Of a stretch of 64,000 nucleotides of DNA, positions 34,415 to 42,262 are shown piece after piece. Position numbers and translations under genes: made by a program. The first letter of the stretch is position 1. Every line of letters starts with the position of its first letter. The notes under the pieces were generated by a model. It was not told the origin of the DNA, searched no databases, and saw nothing but the letters and a program-made list of their open reading frames with translations. Source of the stretch: Oerskovia flava (GTDB lineage Bacteria; Actinomycetota; Actinomycetes; Actinomycetales; Cellulomonadaceae); the NCBI RefSeq assembly GCF_026163685.1, contig NZ_JAOXSR010000009.1, forward strand, positions 62,001 through 126,000, in the 5' to 3' direction.

Positions 34415-35712
34415 CGCTCGTCACCTCCGTCGACGATGTGGCGGCCGGCGGCCGGGTCGTTCCCGCCGACGCTGCCACCGGGCCCTCCGAACACACCCGA
34501 CCCGAACGGTCGGACACCGCCCGCCGGACCGATGGTCTCCGCGCCGGCGGAGCGGTGCTCCGGGTCGGGCCCCTCCTCCGGGTGGTCGGCGTGCACGACG
34601 ACGGACGGGTCGTCGAGCGGCCGGGCCGCGGTCCCGAGGTCGACGACGTCCGTGAAGGACCGCAGGTCGGCGACGAGACGCTCGACGGCGTCGTCCGGGC
34701 CGACGAGCTCGACCGTGAGCGACCCGTAGGGGCGCTCGGCGACCTCGGTGATGCCGCCGTAGACGACGGTCCCGTCGACGCCGTGGGCGCGCAGGGTGCT
34801 GGTGAGCCGGGCGCTGGACCCGCTCGCCTCGTCGATCCCGACCGTCACGATGCGGCCGGTGTGCCGGGCGCGGAGCCGCTCCACGACGTCGGGCGCGGGG
34901 CGGTCCTTGAGCGCGGTGGCGACGAATCGGCGCGTGGCACCGTGCCGCGGGGCGGAGAAGACCTGGTAGACGTCGCCGAGCTCGACGACCTTGCCCTCCT
35001 CCATGACCGCGACACGGTGGCACGCCTGCCGGACGACGTCCATCTCGTGCGTGATGACCACGATCGTGACGCCCAGCTCGCGGTTGACCCGACGGAGCAG
35101 GGCGAGCACGTCCTGCGTCGTCTCGGGGTCGAGCGCGCTGGTCGCCTCGTCCGCGAGCAGGATCTTCGGGTTCGTCGCGAGCGCCCGGGCGATGCCCACT
35201 CGCTGCTTCTGCCCGCCGGAGAGCCGCGCCGGGTACTGGCGCGCCTTGTCGGCGATGCCCACGAACTCGAGCAGTTCCGCGACCCGTGCGGCCCGCTCCT
35301 CCTTCGGCCAGCCGGCCACCTTGAGCGGGTAGGCGACGTTCGCCGCGACCGTCCGTGAGCTCATGAGGTTGAACTGCTGGAAGATCATGCCGATGCCGGC
35401 CCGCACGTGCCGCAGCTTCGACTCACCGAGGGTGGTGATGTCGGTGCCGTCGACCACGACCGACCCGGACGTGACCTTCTCGAGCGCGTTGATCAGCCGC
35501 ACGAGCGTGCTCTTGCCCGCCCCGGAGTACCCGATCACGCCGAAGATCTCCCCGGCGTGCACGTCGAGGCTGACGCCGTCGACCGCCCGCACCTCGTGCT
35601 TGCCGGTGACGAACGTCTTGGTGACGTCGACGAACCGCACGGCGGGCTGTGCCGTCGTGGTCGACGGCGGTCCGCCGGTCGGGGTGGTGCCGCTCGCTGG
35701 GGTGCCGCTCAT
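34411..35712 (-). CDS. metN: Methionine ABC importer ATP-binding protein with NIL domain
   Basis: A 433-residue ATPase. Walker A GYSGAGKSTLVRLIN is near residue 59, the signature LSGGQKQRVGIARAL near 165, Walker B ILLADEATSALDP near 186, and the H-loop ITHEMDVVRQ near 219. The C-terminal NIL domain (about 290-375) senses methionine and inhibits transport when the cell is replete. The N-terminal ~22 residues and the C-terminal ~60 Gly/Pro-rich residues are extensions beyond the usual ~345. Follows metQ by 50 bases. Confidence 0.95.
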   Translation of the reverse strand: MSGTPASGTTPTGGPPSTTTAQPAVRFVDVTKTFVTGKHEVRAVDGVSLDVHAGEIFGVIGYSGAGKSTLVRLINALEKVTSGSVVVDGTDITTLGESKLRHVRAGIGMIFQQFNLMSSRTVAANVAYPLKVAGWPKEERAARVAELLEFVGIADKARQYPARLSGGQKQRVGIARALATNPKILLADEATSALDPETTQDVLALLRRVNRELGVTIVVITHEMDVVRQACHRVAVMEEGKVVELGDVYQVFSAPRHGATRRFVATALKDRPAPDVVERLRARHTGRIVTVGIDEASGSSARLTSTLRAHGVDGTVVYGGITEVAERPYGSLTVELVGPDDAVERLVADLRSFTDVVDLGTAARPLDDPSVVVHADHPEEGPDPEHRSAGAETIGPAGGVRPFGSGVFGGPGGSVGGNDPAAGRHIVDGGDER

Positions 35713-35762
35713 GGAGGCGTGGCTCCTGCCTGGGTCGAGGAGGGACGGTGCCGCAGGTGCCG

Positions 35763-36677
35763 TCAGCCCTGGTTGGCCTGCAGGTTCTCCTCGATCTCCG
35801 TGAGGATCCCCTGGAGCTCGTCGGGGGCGTTGTCCTTGAAGATCGCGGTGCCGCCGGACGCCTCCTGCGCGGCCGCCTCGATCTCGGGCGTGTGGAAGAT
35901 GTCGACGAGCTGGGCGAACACCTCGTTGTCGGCGTCGTCCGCACGGGCGACCCAGATGTTGATGTACGGCTCGGCAGCGGCGGCGTCCGGGTCGTCGGAG
36001 TAGATGGCGTCCTCGGCGGCCAGACCGGCGTCGCCGACGAAGTCGTTGTTGATGATCGAGGCGTCGACGTCGGTGAGCGCGAGCGCGGTCTGCCCGGCGT
36101 CGACGGGCGTCACCGTGACGCGGGACTCGTCCGCGACGACGTCGGCCGGCGTGGAGAACGAGTTGCCGCCGCCCTCGAGCGTGAGCAGCCCGGCCTCCTG
36201 GAGGACCAGCAGCGCGCGGGCCTGGTTGGTCTCGTCGTTGGGGATCGCGACCTCGCCGCCCTCGGGGATGTCCTCGACGCTCGCGTGCTGCGTCGAGTAG
36301 AGGCCCAGCGGGTAGACGGCCGTGGCGCCGACGGGCACGAGGTCGCTGCCGGAGTTCACGTTGTACCCGGCGAGGAACTGCAGGTGCTGGAACTGGTTGA
36401 GGTCCAGGTCGCCGTCCGTCAGGCCCTGGTTCGGCAGCTGGTAGTCGGAGAAGTTCTCGAGCTCGACCGTGATGCCCTCGGCGGCGGCGGCCTCGACGAA
36501 CAGGTCCCAGTACTCCTCGGCGGAGTTCACGACACCGATGCGGATCGGGTCGTCAGCGCTTCCCGTGGCGGCGGGGTCGGTGCTCTCCGAGCCGGAGGCG
36601 CAGGCGGACAGGGCGAGCGCCGTGGTGGCGGCGAGAGCGGTCCAGGCGAGGCGGGTGCGGGACGTCGTGCGTGACAT
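35763..36677 (-). CDS. metQ: Methionine-binding lipoprotein
   Basis: A 304-residue substrate-binding lipoprotein. The lipobox is ALSACASG with Cys26; the NlpA/MetQ fold follows with RIGVVNSAEEYWD, the methionine-site segments LNQFQHLQFLAGYN and IPNDETNQARALLVLQ, and DASIINNDFVGDAG. First gene of metQNI with a good GGAAGGA site before the ATG. It is preceded by about 460 bases without a gene, containing several hairpins, so leader control is possible. D- or L-methionine, or a derivative, is expected as ligand from the family. Confidence 0.95.
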   Translation of the reverse strand: MSRTTSRTRLAWTALAATTALALSACASGSESTDPAATGSADDPIRIGVVNSAEEYWDLFVEAAAAEGITVELENFSDYQLPNQGLTDGDLDLNQFQHLQFLAGYNVNSGSDLVPVGATAVYPLGLYSTQHASVEDIPEGGEVAIPNDETNQARALLVLQEAGLLTLEGGGNSFSTPADVVADESRVTVTPVDAGQTALALTDVDASIINNDFVGDAGLAAEDAIYSDDPDAAAAEPYINIWVARADDADNEVFAQLVDIFHTPEIEAAAQEASGGTAIFKDNAPDELQGILTEIEENLQANQG

Positions 36678-37138
36678 GCGGGGTCCTTCCGGCGGCGGAC
36701 GCGCGCGAGGTGGGCGCGGTTCCGAGATGAGGGGTGCGGGGGTGCCGTCGACGGGCCATCAGCCTCGTGGCGAGCGTGGGTGACCGCGGAGCGGTCGGGC
36801 AGGTCGGGCCTGCGGGGGTGCAGAGTCCGGCGGTCCGTCAGGTCCGGAGCCGGGTCAGCCGCACATTCGTCCGGCTCCGCGCATACCGCGACAGCGACAC
36901 GTACCGGCGCAGGAGGCTGCGGGTACGGCCGAGGCGGCAGTCGTGGAGCGGGGCATGTCGACCATCATGAGCGCGAGAACCCGCACGACGCCACCTCCGA
37001 CCCGGCAAAGTCCACGATGTGGACCGTGTTCTGCTCGCCTGGTGGATCAGGTGGGGTGTTTCGGCATCTTTTGTCGCGATATTCGCCACGGAGAGGCTGT
37101 GGCGCGACGACGTACGTCACACCCGTGGGAGACGCAAA
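36678..37138 (-). other. Gene-free leader region of metQNI with three hairpins
   Basis: No coding sequence was recognised. Stem-loops on the metQ strand are: 36879-36871 with 36853-36845 (perfect 9 bp, CGGAGCCGG type, 17-base loop); 36813-36809 with 36803-36799 (5 bp); and 36796-36791 with 36787-36782 (perfect 6 bp). A 10-base palindrome GACGTACGTC sits at 37109-37118, beside an AT-richer patch (37068-37085) that follows the SRP RNA. I could not match a SAM riboswitch core. Confidence 0.5.
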
Positions 37139-37228
37139 GGACCCCTCGTGCACCCGCCAGAGCTCACCTACCCTTGCTGCCTTCCGGCCCTGGGGGAGTT
37201 CGGCAAGATAGCGCCGCACGAGGGGTCT
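37139..37228 (-). ncRNA. ffs: Signal recognition particle small RNA (bacterial 4.5S type)
   Basis: The minus strand carries the hallmark apical domain: GCCGAACTCCCCCAGGGCC, then GGAAGGCAGCAAGGGTAG (the GGAA tetraloop and symmetric loop bound by Ffh), then the returning strand. The ends pair as a 12-bp stem, GACCCCTCGTGC at 37227-37216 with GCACGAGGGGTC at 37151-37140. At about 90-95 nt it is the short form lacking an Alu domain, as in most actinobacteria. TAGTCT at 37240-37235 lies 7 bases upstream of the predicted 5' end, a suitable -10. Confidence 0.95.
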
Positions 37229-37383
37229 GCGCCCAGACTAGCCCAGGACCCCGGCGCACCCGAAACCGGCACCGCAGGGCGCTCGGAGCAGGAGCGATTC
37301 GGCCACAGCCGCACGGTCCGGTATCCTCGTTCCGCTGCTGCTGATCGGTCCGCACGCGGACGATCTACGGCCGCAGCACTCCA

Positions 37384-37472
37384 GGAGGATTCGCCTAGTG
37401 GCCTATGGCGCACGCTTGGAAAGCGTGTTGGGTTAACAGCCCTCGGGGGTTCGAATCCCCCATCCTCCGCCA
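37384..37472 (+). tRNA. tRNA-Ser(GGA)
   Basis: An 89-nt class II tRNA. The acceptor GGAGGAT pairs with ATCCTCC (37462-37468); the discriminator is G37469 and the CCA is encoded (37470-37472). The anticodon stem ACGCT/AGCGT frames the loop TTGGAAA, anticodon GGA (UCC/UCU serine codons). A long variable arm follows (GTTGGGTTAACAGCCCTC) and the T arm is GGGGGTTCGAATCCCCC. A TATCCT hexamer at 37322-37327 is a possible -10. Confidence 0.97.
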
Positions 37473-37475
37473 CAT

Positions 37476-37517
37476 GAAGGGCCCGTGAACTGCAGAGATG
37501 CAGATCACGGGCCCTTC
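37476..37517 (+). terminator. Terminator of the tRNA-Ser gene
   Basis: Perfect 13-bp arms GAAGGGCCCGTGA (37476-37488) / TCACGGGCCCTTC (37505-37517), with an additional inner TGC/GCA pairing, starting 3 bases after the CCA. Confidence 0.85.
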
Positions 37518-37608
37518 GCTGTTCGCTGTGCGGTCACGCCGCAGCACGCGCCCCGGCGAGGAGACCGGCCCACGGCACCGGTCTGAGGCGATGCACCGTA
37601 CGGGTCCC

Positions 37609-37656
37609 GTCAGGACGGCTGCGGGATGCGTCAGGAATGCGTCAGGACGGTCAGAC
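37609..37656 (+). promoter_or_regulatory. Direct repeats upstream of the kdp operon (candidate KdpE site)
   Basis: GTCAGGA occurs at 37609, 37630 and 37641, and GTCAGAC at 37650. The middle part is a perfect 11-bp tandem repeat ATGCGTCAGGA (37626-37636 and 37637-37647). Spacing of 21, 11 and 9 bases puts the copies on about the same helix face, as expected for an OmpR-family regulator. It lies about 100 bases before the first kdp ORF. Confidence 0.55.
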
Positions 37657-37744
37657 GGCATCCGCCCGAAGGTGGTGAATGGCGGAGGCGGCCACCGTGG
37701 TCGCCGACGCCGCCGACGCGCGGCGTCGACCAAGGGAGTGAGCC

Positions 37745-37828
37745 GTGACCGATCTCGTCTTCGTAGCCCTGACCTGTGCGTGCTTCGCCGTGCTGAGCAC
37801 CGTCGTCGCGGGGGTGTCGAAGCTGTGA
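37745..37828 (+). CDS. Small membrane protein encoded directly upstream of kdpF
   Basis: A 27-residue ORF with GTG start and a strong GGGAG site (AAGGGAGTGAGCC). The translation begins [18 protein letters not shown] and ends VAGVSKL: one membrane helix with a short acidic N-terminus and basic C-terminus. The stop overlaps the kdpF GTG (GTGA), so both are coupled. I recall similar short ORFs before kdpF in other actinobacteria, but have no named family. The likely role is as an accessory small subunit of the Kdp pump (inference). Two Cys in the helix are unusual. Confidence 0.65.
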   Translation: MTDLVFVALTCACFAVLSTVVAGVSKL

Positions 37829-37911
37829 CCGTGGATTCCGCCGTCTGCCTCGTCGTCGCGGTGGTCCTTGGCGGCTACCTGCTGCGCGCCCTGCTGAAGC
37901 CGGGAACGTGA
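37825..37911 (+). CDS. kdpF: KdpF small subunit of the potassium-transporting ATPase
   Basis: A 28-residue single-helix protein ([14 protein letters not shown], then [14 protein letters not shown]). The GYLLxALLxP ending is the KdpF signature; KdpF stabilises the KdpFABC complex in the membrane. GTG at 37825 overlaps the preceding stop, and its own stop overlaps the kdpA start (GTGATG at 37908). Too short for routine gene calling. Confidence 0.85.
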   Translation: MTVDSAVCLVVAVVLGGYLLRALLKPGT

Positions 37912-39575
37912 TGTCGCCCGAGCTCGCGACCGCCCTGCAGGTCGCCATCCTCGTCGCAGCTCTCGCCGTCGTGCACGTACCGCTCGGTGACTACATGGCA
38001 CGCGTGTTCACCGACACCCGGCACCTTCGGGTCGAGCGCCTCGTCTACCGCCTCGGCGGGGTGGGACCCGACGCCGACCAACGCTGGCCGGTCTACGCCC
38101 GTTCCGTCCTGGGGTTCTCCCTCGTCAGCATCCTTCTCCTCTACGCGCTGATGCGTCTGCAGGACCGTCTCCCCCTCTCGCTGGGGCTACCCGCCGTCGG
38201 CGCGGACGGCGCGTGGAACACCGCCGTCTCCTTCGTGACGAACACGAACTGGCAGTGGTACTCCGGTGAAGCGACGATGGGCCACCTCGTGCAGATGTCC
38301 GGACTCGCAGTGCAGAACTTCGTGTCCGCGGCGGTCGGCATCGCCGTCGCCGTCGCACTCGTCCGCGGGTTCGTCCGCCACCGCACCGACCGCCTCGGCA
38401 ACTTCTGGGTCGACCTGGTGCGGGGCACGGTGCGGATCCTGCTCCCGCTCGCGTTCCTCGCCGCCGTGCTCCTCGTGCTCGGGGGTGCCGTGCAGAACTT
38501 CACCGGCGCCCAGGGAGTCACGACGCTCGACGGCGCCACGCAGACGATCGTCGGCGGCCCCATCGCCTCGCAGGAGGCGATCAAGAACCTGGGCACCAAC
38601 GGCGGCGGGTTCTTCAACGCGAACAGTTCCCACCCGTTCGAGAACCCGAGCGCGCTGACCAACCTCCTCGAGATCTTCCTCCTCCTGGCCATCCCCTTCA
38701 GCCTCCCCCGGACGTTCGGGCGCATGGTCGGCAACCGTCGCCAGGGCCTGGCGATCGTCGCCGTCATGGCGTCGATCTGGGCGACCGCGGTCGGTGTGAT
38801 CACCTGGGCGGAGACGCGCGGGTTCGGGACCGTGCCGCAAGCCGCCGGCGCGGCGATGGAAGGCAAGGAGGTCCGCTTCGGCGAAGGGGCCTCCGCACTC
38901 TTCGCCGCCTCGACGACCGGGACGTCGACCGGTTCGGTCAACAGCTTCCACGACTCGTACACCGCTCTGGGCGGCGGAGTCACGCTGCTCAACATGATGC
39001 TGGGCGAGGTGGCACCCGGCGGGGTCGGCGCAGGGCTCTACGGGATGCTCGTCCTCGCGGTGCTCACCGTCTTCCTCGCAGGCCTCATGGTCGGCCGGAC
39101 ACCGCAATACCTCGGCAAGAAGGTCGGCCGCCCCGAGATCACGCTCGTGGCGCTCTACATCCTCACGATGCCCACTCTTCTTCTCGTCGGCGCGGCGATC
39201 ACGGCAGGCACTCCCGCGCTGGTCGAGGCATCGGTCCAGGACCCTGGTGCGCACGGCCTGTCGGAGATCCTGTACGCCTACGCCTCGGCGACGAACAACA
39301 ACGGATCCGCCTTCGCGGGCTTCGGTGCCGGGACGCCGTACCAGAACACGGCGCTGGGCCTGGGCATGCTCTTCGGCCGCTTCGTGCCGATCATCCTCGT
39401 CCTCGCACTGGCCGGCAGCCTCGCTCGCCAGCAACCCGCCGCCGTCGGCGCCGGGACCCTGCCCACCCACGGCCCGGTGTTCGCCGGCCTGCTGGGGTTC
39501 GTCGTTCTCGTGGTGGCCGGGCTCACCTTCTTCCCCGTCCTCGCACTCGCACCTATCGCGGAGGCTCTGCTGTGA
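37911..39575 (+). CDS. kdpA: Potassium-transporting ATPase, potassium-binding subunit
   Basis: A 554-residue channel-like subunit of the high-affinity potassium pump. Four selectivity-filter-like loops are visible: [33 protein letters not shown], a [19 protein letters not shown] region and [19 protein letters not shown]. About ten membrane helices. Either the ATG at 37911 or a GTG at 37908 could start it; both overlap the kdpF stop. Its stop overlaps the kdpB GTG (GTGA). Full length, no frameshift. Confidence 0.96.
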   Translation: MSPELATALQVAILVAALAVVHVPLGDYMARVFTDTRHLRVERLVYRLGGVGPDADQRWPVYARSVLGFSLVSILLLYALMRLQDRLPLSLGLPAVGADGAWNTAVSFVTNTNWQWYSGEATMGHLVQMSGLAVQNFVSAAVGIAVAVALVRGFVRHRTDRLGNFWVDLVRGTVRILLPLAFLAAVLLVLGGAVQNFTGAQGVTTLDGATQTIVGGPIASQEAIKNLGTNGGGFFNANSSHPFENPSALTNLLEIFLLLAIPFSLPRTFGRMVGNRRQGLAIVAVMASIWATAVGVITWAETRGFGTVPQAAGAAMEGKEVRFGEGASALFAASTTGTSTGSVNSFHDSYTALGGGVTLLNMMLGEVAPGGVGAGLYGMLVLAVLTVFLAGLMVGRTPQYLGKKVGRPEITLVALYILTMPTLLLVGAAITAGTPALVEASVQDPGAHGLSEILYAYASATNNNGSAFAGFGAGTPYQNTALGLGMLFGRFVPIILVLALAGSLARQQPAAVGAGTLPTHGPVFAGLLGFVVLVVAGLTFFPVLALAPIAEALL

Positions 39576-41656
39576 CCGTCGACCTGCCCACCCGCCCCGT
39601 GACCGGCCCCACGCGCACCCGACCAGGCGCCTTCGAACCCCGCCTGCTCTGGCGCTCGCTGCCGGACGCCGTGCGCAAGCTCGACCCGCGTCATCAGATC
39701 CGCTACCCCGTGATGTTCGTCGTCTGGGTCGGCTCCGTGGCCGCCACCGCGCTCGCCGTCGCCGAACCCAGCGTCTTCTCCTGGTCGATCACCCTGTGGC
39801 TCTGGGCCACCGTGCTGTTCGCCAACCTGGCCGAAGCCGTCGCCGAAGGTCGCGGTCGCGCGCAGGCTGCCTCGCTGCGCCGCACGCGCACCCAGACCCT
39901 GGCGCGTCGGCTCGGCGTCGACGGCCGTGAGGAGAGCGTGCCCGGCGCGGCGCTCGCGGTCGGCGAGCTGGTCGTCGTCGAGGCCGGCGAGATCATCCCG
40001 GGCGACGGGGACGTGATCGAGGGCATCGCGAGCATCGACGAGTCCGCCGTCACCGGCGAGTCGGCCCCCGTGATCCGCGAGTCGGGCGGTGACCGGAGCG
40101 CAGTGACCGGCGGGACGAAGGTGCTCTCCGACCGTATCGTCGTCCGCATCACGGCCAAGGCGGGTGAGACGTTCCTCGACCGGATGATCGGGCTCGTCGA
40201 GGGGTCCGCGCGGCAGAAGACACCGAACGAGATCGCGCTGAACCTGCTCCTCGCGTCCCTGACCCTGGTGTTCCTCCTGGCCGTCGTCACCCTGCAGCCT
40301 TTCGCGACGTACGCGGGGCAGGCCCAGCCGCTCGTGGTGCTCGTCGCCCTGCTGGTCTGCCTGATCCCCACCACCATCGGCGCGCTGCTGTCCGCGATCG
40401 GCATCGCAGGGATGGACCGGCTCGTGCAGCGCAACGTCATGGCACTGTCCGGACGCGCCGTGGAGGCAGCCGGCGACGTCGACGTCCTGCTGCTGGACAA
40501 GACCGGCACGATCACGCTGGGCAACCGACAGGCCGTCGAGGTCGTCCCCGCAGTCGGCGTGACCGAAGAGCAGGTGGCAGAGGCTTCGCAGCTGTCGAGT
40601 CTCGCCGACGAGACGCCGGAAGGCCGGTCGATCGTGGTGCTCGCCAAGGAGCGCTATGCCATGCGCAACCGTTTCGCCGGCCAGCTGCCCGACGCGACCT
40701 TCGTGCCCTTCACGGCCGAGACCCGCATGAGCGGAGTGGACCTGGCCCAGCGGGACGGCACCTGGGAGATCCGCAAGGGGGCAGCGAGCGCCGTCATGCG
40801 ATGGGTCCGCGAGAACGGAGGGCACCCGACCGCCGATGTCGGCACCCTGGTCGACGCGATCAGCGCATCGGGCGGGACACCGCTCGTGGTGGCCGAGCGG
40901 CGCGCCGACGGCCCTGCTCGGGCGCTGGGCGTCATCCATCTCAAGGACGTCGTCAAGTCCGGGATGCGGGAACGTTTCGCCGAGCTCCGCCGGATGGGCA
41001 TCCGCACCGTCATGATCACCGGCGACAACCCCATGACGGCCAGGGCGATCGCCGACGAGGCCGGGGTCGACGACTTCCTCGCCGAGGCCACGCCGGAGGA
41101 CAAGCTCGGTCTGATCCGCAAGGAGCAGGCCGAGGGGCGGCTCGTCGCGATGACCGGGGACGGCACGAACGACGCGCCGGCGCTTGCTCAGGCCGACGTC
41201 GGTGTGGCGATGAACACCGGCACGTCCGCTGCCAAGGAGGCCGGGAACATGGTCGACCTCGACTCCAACCCGACGAAGCTGATCGAGATCGTCGCGATCG
41301 GCAAGCAGCTGCTCATCACCCGGGGCGCCTTGACGACGTTCTCGATCTCGAACGACGTCGCCAAGTACTTCGCGATCATCCCGGCCATGTTCTCGGGCCT
41401 GTACCCCCAGCTGGACGGGCTCAACGTCATGGGGTTGTCCACGCCGCAGTCAGCGGTGCTCTCAGCCGTCGTGTTCAACGCGCTCGTCATCGTCGCGCTC
41501 GTCCCCCTGGCACTGCGGGGTGTGCGGTACCGGCCTGCCGGCGCGGCGTCCATGCTGCGACGCAACCTGCTCGTGTACGGCGTCGGAGGGCTTGTCGCTC
41601 CGTTCGTCGGCATCAAGCTCATCGACCTCGTCGTCTCACTCGTCCCCGGCCTCTGA
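39572..41656 (+). CDS. kdpB: Potassium-transporting ATPase, ATP-hydrolysing subunit
   Basis: A 694-residue P-type ATPase. The actuator TGES loop is [16 protein letters not shown] (about 155), the phosphorylation site [10 protein letters not shown] (Asp near 309), the nucleotide domain KGAAS, the hinge TGDNPMTA and [25 protein letters not shown]. Four N-terminal and three C-terminal helices. The TGES serine that is phosphorylated for inhibition in E. coli is present. Coupled to kdpA by GTGA. Confidence 0.97.
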   Translation: MTVDLPTRPVTGPTRTRPGAFEPRLLWRSLPDAVRKLDPRHQIRYPVMFVVWVGSVAATALAVAEPSVFSWSITLWLWATVLFANLAEAVAEGRGRAQAASLRRTRTQTLARRLGVDGREESVPGAALAVGELVVVEAGEIIPGDGDVIEGIASIDESAVTGESAPVIRESGGDRSAVTGGTKVLSDRIVVRITAKAGETFLDRMIGLVEGSARQKTPNEIALNLLLASLTLVFLLAVVTLQPFATYAGQAQPLVVLVALLVCLIPTTIGALLSAIGIAGMDRLVQRNVMALSGRAVEAAGDVDVLLLDKTGTITLGNRQAVEVVPAVGVTEEQVAEASQLSSLADETPEGRSIVVLAKERYAMRNRFAGQLPDATFVPFTAETRMSGVDLAQRDGTWEIRKGAASAVMRWVRENGGHPTADVGTLVDAISASGGTPLVVAERRADGPARALGVIHLKDVVKSGMRERFAELRRMGIRTVMITGDNPMTARAIADEAGVDDFLAEATPEDKLGLIRKEQAEGRLVAMTGDGTNDAPALAQADVGVAMNTGTSAAKEAGNMVDLDSNPTKLIEIVAIGKQLLITRGALTTFSISNDVAKYFAIIPAMFSGLYPQLDGLNVMGLSTPQSAVLSAVVFNALVIVALVPLALRGVRYRPAGAASMLRRNLLVYGVGGLVAPFVGIKLIDLVVSLVPGL

Positions 41657-41679
41657 GCCAGACCCATCGGAGCACACCC

Positions 41680-42255
41680 GTGACCGCCTTCCTTCGTACC
41701 TCTCTCGCCGGCCTGCGAGTACTGCTCGTCCTGACCGTCCTCACCGGGTTGGCCTACCCGACAGCCGTCTACGCCATCGGCCGCACGATGCCCGATCGTG
41801 CCGACGGCGCGATGATCGAGGTCGACGGACACGTCGTCGGGTCTCGACTGATCGGGCAGCCGTTCGACGGAGAGGAGTGGTTCCTGCCACGCCCGTCCGC
41901 CGCCGGAGACGGGTACGACCCGCTGGCCTCGGGTGCCTCGAACCTGGGACCTGAGAACCTCGACCTGCTCGCGACGGTCGAGCAGCGCCGCGCAGAGGTC
42001 GCCGGACGGGAAAGCGTCGATCCTGAGCTCGTCCCTCCCGACGCCCTGACGGCGTCCGGCTCGGGCCTCGACCCGCACATCTCGCCGGAGTACGCCGCGC
42101 TGCAGGTCCCCCGCGTCGCCCAGGCCCGAGGGCTCGACGAAGACATCGTGCGTAGCCACGTGGCCGAGGCGACGACGGACCGCGAGCTCGGAGTCCTCGG
42201 CGAGCCGCGGGTGAACGTCCTCGAGCTCAACGCCACCCTGGCTGTGCTTGACTGA
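41680..42255 (+). CDS. kdpC: Potassium-transporting ATPase subunit C
   Basis: A 191-residue protein with one N-terminal helix (about 8-30, LRVLLVLTVLTGLAYPTAVY) and an external domain with GSRLIGQPF, FLPRPSAAGDGYDPLASGASNLGPEN, DALTASGSGLDPHISPEYA and VNVLELNATL, all KdpC signatures. GTG at 41680 with GGAG upstream; 24 bases after kdpB. Confidence 0.96.
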   Translation: MTAFLRTSLAGLRVLLVLTVLTGLAYPTAVYAIGRTMPDRADGAMIEVDGHVVGSRLIGQPFDGEEWFLPRPSAAGDGYDPLASGASNLGPENLDLLATVEQRRAEVAGRESVDPELVPPDALTASGSGLDPHISPEYAALQVPRVAQARGLDEDIVRSHVAEATTDRELGVLGEPRVNVLELNATLAVLD

Positions 42256-42262
42256 GCGTGCC

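Noticed and set aside
36678-37138. SAM-I or SAM-IV riboswitch before metQ
   Set aside because: I could not find the conserved core sequences or the GCAACC strand on the metQ strand; only generic hairpins were visible.
37518-37744. Cyclic-di-AMP (ydaO-type) riboswitch before the kdp genes
   Set aside because: No matching conserved elements seen; the direct repeats suit a protein operator better.
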